Below the pieces are notes generated by a model. It saw only the letters and a program-made list of their open reading frames with translations, was not told where the DNA came from and did no database searches. From contig NC_087062.1 of assembly GCF_963678635.1 (NCBI RefSeq), positions 11,326,670 to 11,390,669 on the forward strand: a DNA stretch of 64,000 nucleotides, in the 5' to 3' direction. The stretch comes from Symsagittifera roscoffensis (taxonomy: Eukaryota > Xenacoelomorpha > Acoela > Convolutidae). Each line of letters begins with the position of its first letter. Position 1 is the first letter of the stretch. The position numbers were made by a program, and so were the translations under genes. Of the stretch, positions 52,865 through 64,000 are shown piece after piece.

Positions 52865-55582
52865 AAAAAAGTTAAATAAACTCACTAAGCCACACTCTAT
52901 GAACCTGTTCATAATGGTTTTCATGACCAAAGCCGTAAAAAGTACCCAATTTGAGAAACTTCGAAAAATCACCTTTTAGTTAACTCAAAAAAGTGGAAAA
53001 ATCTGGTAAAATGGGCTTCAAACCGATAGGATCGAAAAGTGACCTTTATAAGATATGATTACCGTGTTAAATTAGGGCCGCATGCAAAAAAATAGAAAAA
53101 TTCAACGAAACGTTTTTGAGAACTCGACAAATATGGTCATTTTGGTAAATGTATAATTTTAGAAATTTTTTGCCCGGAAGGGGCCCCTACCCCTTCCTAA
53201 ATGCTTTTTGTGCTACACGCGACCATCTAGGGGTGCTTAACCGTCCCCACCCACCCGACCGAAATAATTATTGACCATTTCACGTGATCAATCGGGCTTC
53301 AATCACTTTTTTTTTCCGTTGAGTAGTAACGGAAAGCGATTTAAGACAACCAAATTTCTTTAAAAACTGATGAAGCAGGTTTTCACTGAGCTACATATCC
53401 AATATGGGTAAAGTGCCTTTTATATCTGAAAACCCCTCTCGCAAAAACCCCAATAAAGCGAAAATTTACCCCATTTTTTCTGTGTTTGCTGGCCACATTT
53501 TTGATCTGGCTCTGGTCATGACGTTGTTTAACTTATAATCTTCCAAGACATTTTTTCTACAATCAAATATTTTTAAGAGTGCCAACAAAAGGAGAGTGCC
53601 AACACAACAGCTCTGCCCAAAGTAGTGTAAGAAAAATGAACAGCTAGAATCTATTTTTTTTGTCTTTGGTTGTTCTGGATGCTCCCCACATGGGACCACA
53701 TGGGTCCCAGGGAGCATCCCATAAGGATTAAAACAAACGTGCAACAATTATTTACCCGCCAATTAGGGTCACTCTTGCGGTTCAACAATCTGTATTTGAA
53801 AAAAAAATGATTCAAAGAACAGTTCAGGGCGGCATGCAAAAAATAAGAACAATCTCACGCACGGGTTCCTGAAATTACTTTATTGAGAGTAAAAATATTC
53901 AGTATGTGTAGGAGCCTTTAACGTAAAATCCATTCAGAAAACAGATAAAACCTACAATTTTTATCCAATTTTGACAATTTACTACTGTAAACTCAATAAA
54001 TTGTCAACGGGGAATTCAAATATGCCATCAAAACTCACTTTTTCTCACTTTTGAACTTTTTTGTACATTTTTGATAAAAAATGTTGAGTCAGAAACGCTT
54101 AAAATCAATTTTTTCCAAAAAGACAAAAAAAGTTGTTCCAACCATTTTATTTCACTGAGCCACACTTTATCAACCTCTTCAGAATGGTTTTCATTACCAT
54201 AGCCGTAAAATTCCCATATTTAGAGAAAAGGCGAAATAACACCTTTTTGGTTAAATAAAAAAAAGGAAAAACCGGATAAAGTGGTCTTCAATCCCTTAGG
54301 ATCAAAACGTGACCTCAATAAGGTATGATTGCAGTGTCAATTAAGGGTCGCATGCAAAATTATAGAACGTTTTTGCGAGCCAACTATGAGAAAGAGGTTT
54401 TTTTTCGGAATTTGGCTAATAGTATTTGTAGTAATATAGTAGTAAATGGCCACAGAAAAAAAACTTGTAAAAACCACAATTTTTAGCCAATTTTGATAAA
54501 TTATTACTCTATACCTACTAAATCGACTATGGCAAGCTCAAATCTGCCATCAAACCTCACTTTTTCTCACTTTTGAACAATTTTATTTTTTTGATAAAAA
54601 ATGTTGAGTCAGAAACGTTAAAAATCACTTTTTTCCAAAAAGTCAAAAAAAGTTGGTCCAATCAAAACATGTCACTAAGCCGAACTTTATGAACCCGTTT
54701 AGAATGGTTTTCATGACCAAAGACGTAAAATTTACCCATTTTGAGAAAAGTCGAAAAAACACCTTTTTGGTTAACGCTAAAAAGTGGAAAAAGTGGGAAA
54801 ATGTTCTTAAAAATAAAACCATGGAAAAGTGACACAAATAAACTGCCATTATCTTGTCAATTCCTGGCCGCATGCAAAAAATTGGAAAGATTAAACGAGC
54901 CGTTTCCGAGAACGAGACTTTTTTTTAGGAATTTGACTATTAGTATTTGTAGTAATATAAAAGTAACTGACAATAGGAAAAAATTCGTAAAAACCACAAT
55001 TTTTACCCAATTTTGATATTTTAAAACTCTATACCAACTAAATCGACTATGGCAAGCTCAAATAAGCCATCGAAACTCACTTTTTCTCACTTTGGAACAA
55101 TTTAATTTTTTTGATAAAAAATGTTGAGTCAGAAACGTTAAAAATCAATTTTTTTCAAAAAGTCAAAAAAAGTTGGTCCAATCGATACATTTCACTAATC
55201 TACACTTTACAAACCTGTTTAGAATGCTTTTCATGACCAAAGACGTAAAATTTACCCATTTTGAGAAAAGTCAAAAAAACACGTTTTTGGTTAACGCGAA
55301 AAAGTGGAAAAAGTGGGAAAAATGGACTTAAAAACAAAACCATGGAAAAGTGGCACTAACAAATTGTCCTTATCTCGTCAATTCAGGGCCGCATGCAAAA
55401 AATTGGAAAGATTGAACCTGACGTTTTTGAGAACTCAATTTATTTTCCGAAAAGGACAGGGTATATATTGAAAAAAAATTTTTGCCCGGAAGGGGCCCCT
55501 ACCCCTTCCTAATCGCTTTTTGCGCCCGATTAGGAAGGGGTAGAGGAGAGCCCACCGAGGAGAGCCCATTGCATTGAAATCT
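52865..55582 (+). repeat. Block B, copy 2
   Basis: Hairpins at 53677-53719, 55499-55543 and 55555-55622; ~520-bp monomers at about 53829-55449. Its left edge is truncated relative to copy 1, which has B-type sequence from about 43335. Confidence 0.9.
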
Positions 55583-58500
55583 TATGGGGATCTCCTCGGA
55601 ATAAGATTTCAATGCAATGGGCAAAGAATAATTATTGCGGCATAGAAAAAAATCGAGTAAAATATTTTCCAGATTTGGTTTAGTCTTCTCTTTAATATGT
55701 AGATGAAGGTGCAGAAATCACTGAAGGCTTCCGTAAGTTTTCCTTCGCTTGTGTATTCAAATTGACTGTAATCGCCTTTAGTTGTTTTTCTGGTTACCCA
55801 TATTTATTACTTATATTTGCTGTGAAAACTCAATTTTTAGCTGCAATTCTTCTTTTTTATAAGATTAGTCGATTTGGGTAATCATAATCGCAGCTTGGAC
55901 AGGATTCTAATTGCTATTATAAGGAACTTTCATAACTTGCGATTAAATTCCGCAGTGGTGCTCTGCTTAGTGCTAGTTTTCTTATCCAGTTCAAATTTGG
56001 CAAAAAAACTGATGGTTAGATTAATTTTAGTTCGGACAGCATGGCAAGTTTGGTACTTAACTAATATAGCTACTCTGTTCCAGCAGAAAAGACCATAGAA
56101 CCAATTTACGCCACCGAAATTTTTCATGTTTTTATTTCCAATAATAAGCCTAAAGTGATGGATGGGGGTTAACTCATAAATATCAACATTGAGTTATGTC
56201 AAAAACAGTAAAATGAAAAACCACTTACAGATAGATTGATGTCAAACTTCCAAAAATACCAGAAGCAACAAAAGGGTTAAATTAGGGGTGTTGCCTTTTC
56301 CCGGTTAATTTTGGGTAGACCTCCAAAAATAGGTGGAGAAAATATTCGATTTTTGCCCCTCTCCGGAATAACTTCGGGAACTTCCTCCAAACAACGGGAC
56401 CAGTTTGGGGGCCTATTTAGGGTATTTTCTGAGTAGAGGGCATATCATAATCGAGTTTGATAATAGCGTCTTAGAAATTGACTCGAGCAGGATAACAGAT
56501 ATACAGGTTACCAAGTATAGGTAAATGGAAGATGAGCATACTTTAGTGAACGTTTCAGCTATACCAAGGTTTGTCAAACCCTAAGCTCAAACTTAAACAC
56601 AACCAGAAGTCCAACCCCGCAATAATTGTAATCAAACACTTAACAGGTTTTTACAATGAGAAAATCCTTAAACCTGAACGTACATGCGAAATGGGAGACA
56701 GAGTAAGACGAGCCTATGCTGACTTTCCTTTTTGAAAATAGTATGGGCCTCAGTTTACCGATTTCTTTCTCACAGTGAAGAAAATTAATATTACCTTTCC
56801 ACAGATCGTATAATAAAAAAAGACCTGGAGAGGAAGAATTATTTTTTTATCCAGATAATTTCTTGGAGTTTATTTATTAGACTTTCTTAGAATTATTTTC
56901 AAGAAAAGAAGTATTCGTTTAAGAGAAAGAGCAGATAAAGTCAGAGAAAATTGAACAGTCTGTTTGGGCGAAGAATTTAGAGAATCTGAAAAATGCAGAA
57001 CGGCTCATCCGAAACAATTTTAGTTTGGTTTTCTCTGCGCTTGCTATTAGACTTCAGACTTCTTTTAATCTTTTATCTTCCTTTCTACCAGGAGGCAGAC
57101 ATTTGCATTTTTATTGGTTTTTGATATTGAAAAACCAATTTTTAGTTTAAATTGGAACTCGGAATATTTTCACCTGCCTTATTTACTTTAATATTCAGAG
57201 CGGCGGGGGATTCATCTGTTGTCGAAGTCAAAACAATAGGCACACTCCGCCTGATTGGCGTTGTGGATAAATATTAAAATCCTCGGTTCATCGAGAGATA
57301 AGTTGATTTCATTATCTTTCTGGGTGGGTAGCCTCTCCACAACCTACGGAAATTTTCCTCCTCCTTTAGGTAACCCAACTTCCAGTGACAGAGAGGTTGG
57401 GTTCATGCGCCTTTTTCCATTTTTGATTTGGCTTTTGTGCAAAGACCTGAATCATTCTGCCGGTTCTGGTAACGGGTCAGCACCCAAGCAATTCCAGTTT
57501 GAAACTGGGTCATACTTCATTTCCTAATATATAAAATGATTTTCTTTGTTTTACACCGTTTTGGTAAGGTTGATTTAATGCACTAATTAGGCAACACCAT
57601 TTATACAAAGGAGTTTTAAAAAAGATATGTAATAAGTTATAAAATATTGGAATATTGGGCAATAATTAACTCCTAAATTTAGTTAAATATCCACTGACTC
57701 ATCATGGGGTCCCCTTCTTTTGGTAAAAGGCACTAGAAAAAACCGGGGGAATTATACTTTTTCCAACCTTTTTGATATAGTTTTGAATCAAATTAAGTGG
57801 TATTGTTTGTGTTTTACTGAGTCCCACCACAAGAACGGACGATTTATGGCGTTTGATAAGCCATAGTTTACAGAGTTTTCCTCTGTGGGTTTTGCGTTGT
57901 TTCTCATTGTAAAAAGGTTTTCAGAAAAAAAAGAAACCAGTGTGACACGTAATTAGATATATATAAGTTTAAAAGTAGAAACGTAGGCAAAAAAGTTGGA
58001 TCTTAGCTATTGGAAAATTTACTTCCGAGGGTTAGAGAAGTCATATTTTATTTTGCAAAAGTGATAATTTGCTGTTAATGGCGGCAAGCATATACTGCGA
58101 AGTTTATGAAACGGGTGATTATCTGTTAAGTGCCGATTATTTGTTATATAAGTAGTTCGGGAACCGCCTTGTCTCTTTTGCCATTTCGTGGCATACATCG
58201 CAAGGTGAGTAATAGGAAAACGACAATGTGTAGACTAGTGTACGTCAGATGGGGTCGAGAGTTTTCCCGTATTGGCCGATGGTTTCCTCTACTACTTCGT
58301 CGCAGTCTTTAGAAACAAGATGGAGATGCTGGTGTGCCATGTTTTTAAGTTGTTTCTTGAAAGCTGTTTTGTGTATTACATAATCTTGGGTCGAATAACT
58401 CGGTTTTAGATAAATCTTGCAAACAGCATGAAGCAAATGATACAATAAGAGCCATAAATTTTTGATAAGTTCATCGACAAAGGAGGATGTCTATTTTGAG

Positions 58501-60931
58501 AAAAAGATAAAGAGGGATCCTTTGATCAGATGTTGGCCCAAAAGAAGATTTGGGCTCAGAATGGCAATTATTATAATAAAATGAATCATTGCCTTGATGG
58601 CAATATAGTAATTGCGCATTTATCACGTGGAAATGTTGACGCCATAGTGGACATGGAGATTTGTCCAACCGTAGTGGATAAGGAGATTTGTCCAACCGTA
58701 GTGGATAAGGAGATTTGTCCAACCTTGATTGGGACTTCATTTTTTGGTAGCAATGGATGCAGATTTTGTGAAAAAGGCTGGTTTTGGTCATTTTCATGAA
58801 GATTTCTCATCTTCGATTTTCCTTTTCGTTCGAAGCAGAAGTGGCACTCGAATATCGTTTTCTTTTTATGTCAAATTTTTATTTAGAATGCGGGAATTTT
58901 CTTTTCTTATTGTTTTTATTTGGATTGGGATTTCCTCAACGTCACGAATGCTGTCGGAAAATTCCTAAAATTTTCTAATTTGTGAAGTATAGATTTTTCC
59001 CTTCTGCCTGTTATATAGTCGCTATGTAAAAAAGAAATTGTTTACAAAAGTAAGGGCCTGTTTCATCCTCCACCCAGATCATTTCATTGTATTGAACAAG
59101 TGGTTAATTCATGTAAAACAGCGTTTTTCTAAATGCAAAAGTTACGCCCATGAATAGAAAATTCAGATACCATATCACTTTTCATTTTGTTTCAGATGAC
59201 AAATAAAATAATTAGAAGTGGTGCTTGCCTAACAAAAAATTAAATGCCAATAGTTTTTACATTTTTATATTACTAGTGTGCGGCTCGCCACTAAATAAAG
59301 TTTCAAAATGAATAATGAAGATAGAAACAAATTTGGGTTTTGAATCTCCCTAATGCGCTAAAATAAAAGTAAAATGAATATTTTTCAATAAAGTAAAATG
59401 TTTTTTTCTTAAATAGCAGCAAAAATGTTCAAACTACAGCTGATATTTAATGTTTTTTCTTCGTTGAAACGTAGTAAAAAGTTGCAACCAGGTTTGTTTT
59501 TGAAACGTTACGTCGTTTAACCCAGGTTTTTTCAATTTTCTCAGAAGATATAAGTTTCTTTGTACTGAGAAACACTTTCCGGTACGATACTGCATTCAAA
59601 TGTACTTTCGGAGATTTTGAGGTTGCAAATAGGACAAGTTTTTCGTCAAACGCCTGCCAAACTAAATAAACAGGTTGTCCAAAGTATGGAACTATTTGTT
59701 GACATTTTGAATTTCGGCCTGGCCTAGTGGCCGCGTTGTTACCGTGCAATCATCGCGGGAAATTGGCACTGAAATAGGCACTTTCGAAATAACATTATGT
59801 TGCCATGTTTCCACCATACTTTTAAGCTTCAAGTAGGACTTCTCATGAAAAAACGAATCATCATTTCCACCCAGCACTAGTACAACTAGACATTGTTGTC
59901 TTTACGAGATAGACTGAAGATGGTTATCTTTAAGCTGAGTGGCCAAAGAACGTACAATTTGTTGATTCTGCCATTCACTGCTAGCTCCATGTGTTTCACA
60001 TGGGAATCACCAATTTTCATCACCCTGAACATGAATATTGATGAACACTGTTCTCACTAGAAATCAAATGTAATTTGCGTATTTATGAACCTACTCTCTC
60101 AGATTTTCCATTCCGCCGACAGAAGGCACCCTTAAAAATTCCAAAGTATATGTTTTAATTACGAACTGGTACTTGCAAAAATTAAATTGACAAAACAAAA
60201 GCTTCAGATCAAATTATCGACCACAAAATACTCATTATTCAATATCTTATTTTCAACCTTTTTTAGAAATTAATTTAAAAACTAGTCATTTGAAATTTCG
60301 CTGTATCCTTACAATTTAAGTAATTTGGGTATTGTTTAATGTTTAAACATTACCCAAATTAGCTGGTAGGCAATTTTTTGTAAATTTGCACGCCTTGTAA
60401 ATAAACAAGGTTATTCACCTTGGGTATTTCTTTGATTAAAAAGAAGAAATATCATGAAAATCAATCAACAAAATTATAAGAAAAAGTGAAATCATTAGGC
60501 TAATCATTAGAATCCGTCATAAGTTGAAAGTCATAACGTTAGTAAAAATCAAAACTTTGATAATAATCAGAATAACACAAAACACCTAATTTAGAGTTTT
60601 ATATATTTAATTAATGTTGTTTGTTCTGCAAATCAGTCATAATCACAATTCAAAATGAAAAAAATAAATATGTGATATATACACATTTGTATATTTGTTT
60701 TAAAATACGACTGTGATATATACACATTCATATTTCAAAACAAACATACATACAATCGGCCATACATACCTAAACCCTTCCATACATACATACATACATA
60801 CATACATACATACATACACTGCCCATACATATATACATACATATATACACCCAGCCATACATACATTGTACATACATTGACACATACATACGTACAAACT
60901 TAATACTTACACCTCATCATAATCAGACCAA
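55583..60931 (+). repeat. Duplicated block A, copy 3
   Basis: Same as copy 2: minisatellite 58647-58726, SGNH relic 59447-60019, CATA tract 60754-60894. Confidence 0.95.
59447..60019 (-). pseudogene. Decayed SGNH-hydrolase frame, block A copy 3
   Basis: Identical by eye to the relic at 49968-50540. Confidence 0.6.
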
Positions 60932-62343
60932 TTAAAGTTCGCTGACGAGGTTCAAAAAAATATTAACGAATAAACAATGTTTAATTAATAGGTTAACAAT
61001 CGTCCCATAGACGATTTTTAAAAATTGAAAAATCGCAGACTATTTTTCAAACTTGAACGGTGAAGCTTAAAAACACTTATAAAGAGCATAGTGAAAAGTG
61101 AACAAAAATAATCTGAAAAGCATGATAAATTGAATCATGATAAATTAATCATGATAAATTATTTGAAATACATGACCTTCTGAATCATGAATCATGATAA
61201 ATTATTTGAAATACATGAATCATGATAAATTATTTGAAATACATGACCTTATTTTTGAAAAAATTGACCTATTTTTTGAAACTGACCTAAAGTTTCAGGA
61301 CATAATGGCAAACTAAACATTAAAGTGCTTTTTTGCTCTTGAAATTACTAGAACTATAAATAAGGATCACGAGAACCATAAATCATCATCATCGCCAAGA
61401 TTGATGTTCATGCTTTCTAATTCGTGCTATCTAATTGGTTTCAAGATGTCTTATCAGTGTCGCTTCAAGTAGCGGATTAAAAAAGAGTGAAACTAGACAA
61501 AAATTGGATTAAACTTAGCTTTAACAATTGGTTTCATAAAGCAAACATAACTAGACCAAAGAAAAGTATTCTTAGGGAAAACAGGTGAGCATTGTAGTAC
61601 GACACAGGATTTATATCTCGTGGTTTATTTGGATGGAAAGAATAGTTACTTAGCTACCTGGAGGTAGTTAATTGGCACAATAAGACTCTACGACAGTTAA
61701 CTGGAAGGTCAGGATTAAATTATAGCGTTGATGGGAAATTAAGAGGATTAGAATCAAGTTGCTACCTTATAAGAGAACCTCAATCTAGCCTCAGGAAGCC
61801 CAGGCGTTAACAAGATGAGTAAATAAAGTCCTTAGGAAGTTGGTTAAATGAACTTAACTTGGATTTGAAGTGAGATTGGACCTGATCTTTGCACAATCAG
61901 AGATATCTATCTTGAATGTTACAACATAACTGAAAAAATCGGCTTTCCAAAAGAGCTTTTTGAAGTGAATTACAATTTTTTTGTTTGATGTCATCAAGTT
62001 GTTCAAATTAGACCTGGAATGAGCGTCAAAAGCTCGTTGTCTTTTTTATAAACTAGATGCGAAGTCGAATAAACATTCAAATTCAAAATGAAAATTGGTT
62101 TTTTGATGCTTTTTCTTAATTTGATAACATTGTTTTTGTAATCCAGAAGTAATGTCCTCGCGGCTAATAAGCGAATTTTTTAAAACTTAGATATAATTTG
62201 ATTTTCAAGTATATAATCGTTTTGGCCTTTTTTAATAACAATTTTAAAAGCAAAAATTATAAAGCTCATTTACACCGTCTCTCATATTTGATTTTTGAAC
62301 ATTTGCGTTAAGAAAGCCAGTGTAGAATGGTTTTTGGTGTTCT
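60932..62343 (+). repeat. Block Y, copy 2
   Basis: Repeats 51453-52864 to the last base before the array exits into unique sequence. Confidence 0.9.
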
Positions 62344-63590
62344 AAAAGAGTTTTAAAAGTATTGATTGAATGATAAGTGTTTTAACAAACTGATATAGAA
62401 AAACTTGATTTTGTTTTTGCACATATAAAGTTTCAAATAATTATCAGCTATTGTTCATTTGCATCTTATTAACTGTGTAAAAACGGTAAAGCAATTAGAT
62501 ACGGAATCCTTATTGTAAATACGATTTTACATTTAGGGTATGATTATAACACGGCAAAATAACAGGTTTAGGCGTAAAAAACACGTAGATCATTTTATCT
62601 GATGCTAGCTTACCGTTATATTATTAGTTTTGCTCTTCATCGATATGTACTTTCCGCGCGAATGTTGGATGAAAGTTGCGTTAAACATGGCGTTCAAAAG
62701 CATGGTAAAATTTCATGTAAAAATCAGCTTGAGAGGGGCAAAAGATTATCTGTTTTTCGGTTTGTAGGATTTCAGTCCGTAGCAATCCCACTTTTGTAAT
62801 ACTAAATCTCCTTTTCGGTCGAAACTAAATTGAATCGGAAAAAGTTGCGCATTTGACCAACTCAGATGCAGTTTGACAGACGAAAAACGGCAACTGTTTT
62901 TTTTCTCCCTTTCAGCTGCTTGAATTGCAAAGTTTCAAGCTTTGAACGAAATTCCGACATATCTGAAGCTGTCTAGATTCAAGTACAGAGTTCTTTAATT
63001 TAACTACTTTATTGTCATTTGGTGTTCAATTCTCATTCACAAAATTTCTCATATATCCAACTTGGTACAAGTATAATAGTTGGGTACCTAAAGTTTTGAT
63101 GGGTCCGGGAAGACAAATTTTTGGGCCTTAAAGTTTTCAGTAGCAGCTGTGTAATTATCGTGTTTTTATGAAAATGGTACGACGCATTGCTTTTCCAGGG
63201 ACCCAACCAATCATACTTGTTAATTTCGTTATTGGTAATGTTGGTTGGAGTGATTTGGTTCTAGCCTTACTTGATTTGATCTGCATACATGTCTTCTGAG
63301 TGTAGGCTTCAATGATGTGTATTTAAATTAGAAAACATATATTGTTTTCTGCTAACTTTGAACGCATATATTTATATTTTTACCAGTTGTTAGTTCAAAT
63401 TCGAAACAAGCAATTCAATTTCTATCAAACTGATTTTTTTTTTTGAAAAAATTCAGCATAATGATGTTGTTTTGCACTGTTTTGCACTGAAAAAAGTATT
63501 CAGAATCGAGTCTACAAAACGAAACGGAAGGCTCCAAAAACAATCCCATTTGTAAGAAGAAAATCTGAGCAAAGCTTACTAAATCATTTC
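62344..63590. other. Unique intergenic sequence right of the array
   Basis: AT-rich. A 65-codon frame at 62602-62799 has no recognisable domain. No repeat or RNA gene was recognised. Confidence 0.4.
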
Positions 63591-63694
63591 AATTGCAGGG
63601 TCGGAATGTTTAGCATCTTTGGTGTTTGCGGAACTATTGAATATGAGAAGCTCTAGCAGACTCTATTTTCGCTTCTCAAACCTAACGGGTTCCG

Positions 63695-63970
63695 TTGTCA
63701 GTCTCATTGGTAGTCAGCTTCTTTAAGATGGGACTATCAAGGCATACTCGATGTCTTTTGGTCTGTCATAGAGATGGAAGATTGACTTGGAGTCGCAACC
63801 TCTCCTCTCGCATTTACTCAGAGTGCAAATACCTTCACAAAGTGTACACGACTCACGAAGTGGCGATTGATCTTAACAGAAGCAACATTTCCCGCTTCGA
63901 ATCAAATCACTTGCCATCTAACAGGTTTGATCAAATTTATAATTTGCGAATTGAATCAAATCCGTATTGA
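63695..63970 (+). CDS. Possible exon of a leucine-rich-repeat protein (partial)
   Basis: The plus-strand frame contains WSRNLSSRIYSECKYL then HEVAIDLNRSNISRFESN and IYNLRIESNPY. The spacing of aliphatic residues and Asn (L-x-x-x-N-I, then L-x-I-x-x-N-P) resembles an LRR N-terminal cap followed by one or two repeats. A possible acceptor (ctgtcatag at about 63764-63772) and donor (aacag|gtttga at about 63924) exist, so the true exon may be shorter. The gene would continue past the window edge. This call is weak. Confidence 0.3.
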   Translation: MSVSLVVSFFKMGLSRHTRCLLVCHRDGRLTWSRNLSSRIYSECKYLHKVYTTHEVAIDLNRSNISRFESNHLPSNRFDQIYNLRIESNPY

Positions 63971-64000
63971 TGCTGTTTTCGCCAAAACATTGTTTAACCA

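Larger units (their letters stand above)
52865..62343 (+). repeat. Tandem unit 2 (B-A-Y, 9,479 bp)
   Basis: B 52865-55582, A 55583-60931, Y 60932-62343; same order and content as unit 1. The array exits into unique sequence at 62344-62348 after ggtgttctaaaa. Confidence 0.95.

Noticed and set aside
36628-62343. CRISPR array or prokaryotic island
   Set aside because: The repeats are kilobase-long with no spacer structure, and the surrounding genes have spliceosomal introns.

Overview
This 64 kb window is animal nuclear DNA. It is AT-rich, its genes are split by GT-AG introns, and it is packed with metazoan-type mobile elements: Penelope-like elements with GIY-YIG endonuclease, a CR1/Jockey-type LINE, a Ty3-like integrase relic, Tc1/mariner-type MITEs and tRNA-derived SINE-like pieces. 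A FoxQ2-type forkhead gene and a myotubularin gene point to an invertebrate, probably marine. I cannot name the species.

Layout. 0-17.4 kb is a graveyard of mobile elements: a degenerate ~100-bp repeat field (0.3-1.5 kb), an integrase relic (3.9-4.1 kb), a 291-bp near-perfect foldback (4.4-4.7 kb), three diverged ~1.1-kb repeat units (5.2-8.0 kb), at least four Penelope-like fragments (8.2-11.9 kb on both strands, and 17.1-17.4 kb), and a LINE on the minus strand (12.5-15.9 kb) with an intact ORF1, a broken ORF2 and an SGNH-like ORF upstream. 17.6-36.5 kb is one plus-strand gene of 15 exons encoding an 822-residue MTMR6/7/8-like myotubularin phosphatase with an unusual C-terminal FYVE-type finger. 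I rebuilt the exons by reading-frame continuity: all 14 junctions keep phase. Intron 8 holds a complete, intronless, antisense forkhead gene of the FoxQ2 type. Other introns hold MITEs, SINE-like tRNA fragments and a recurrent intronic repeat family.

36.6-62.3 kb is a large duplicated block with the order A-X-B-A-Y-B-A-Y. A is ~5.35 kb (three copies), B ~2.72 kb (two), Y ~1.41 kb (two), and X ~1.40 kb (one). The unit B-A-Y (9,479 bp) is directly tandem duplicated and looks identical by eye. The first A differs from the others at about ten places and is followed by X instead of Y. X carries one exon of a receptor tyrosine kinase-like protein on the minus strand. A carries a decayed SGNH-hydrolase reading frame. 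B carries ~520-bp tandem monomers and several strong hairpins. 62.3-64 kb is mostly empty but ends in a possible leucine-rich-repeat exon.

The only host genes I call with confidence are the phosphoinositide phosphatase (membrane traffic) and the FoxQ2 transcription factor nested inside it. Nothing in the sequence shows that they work together; their relation is positional.
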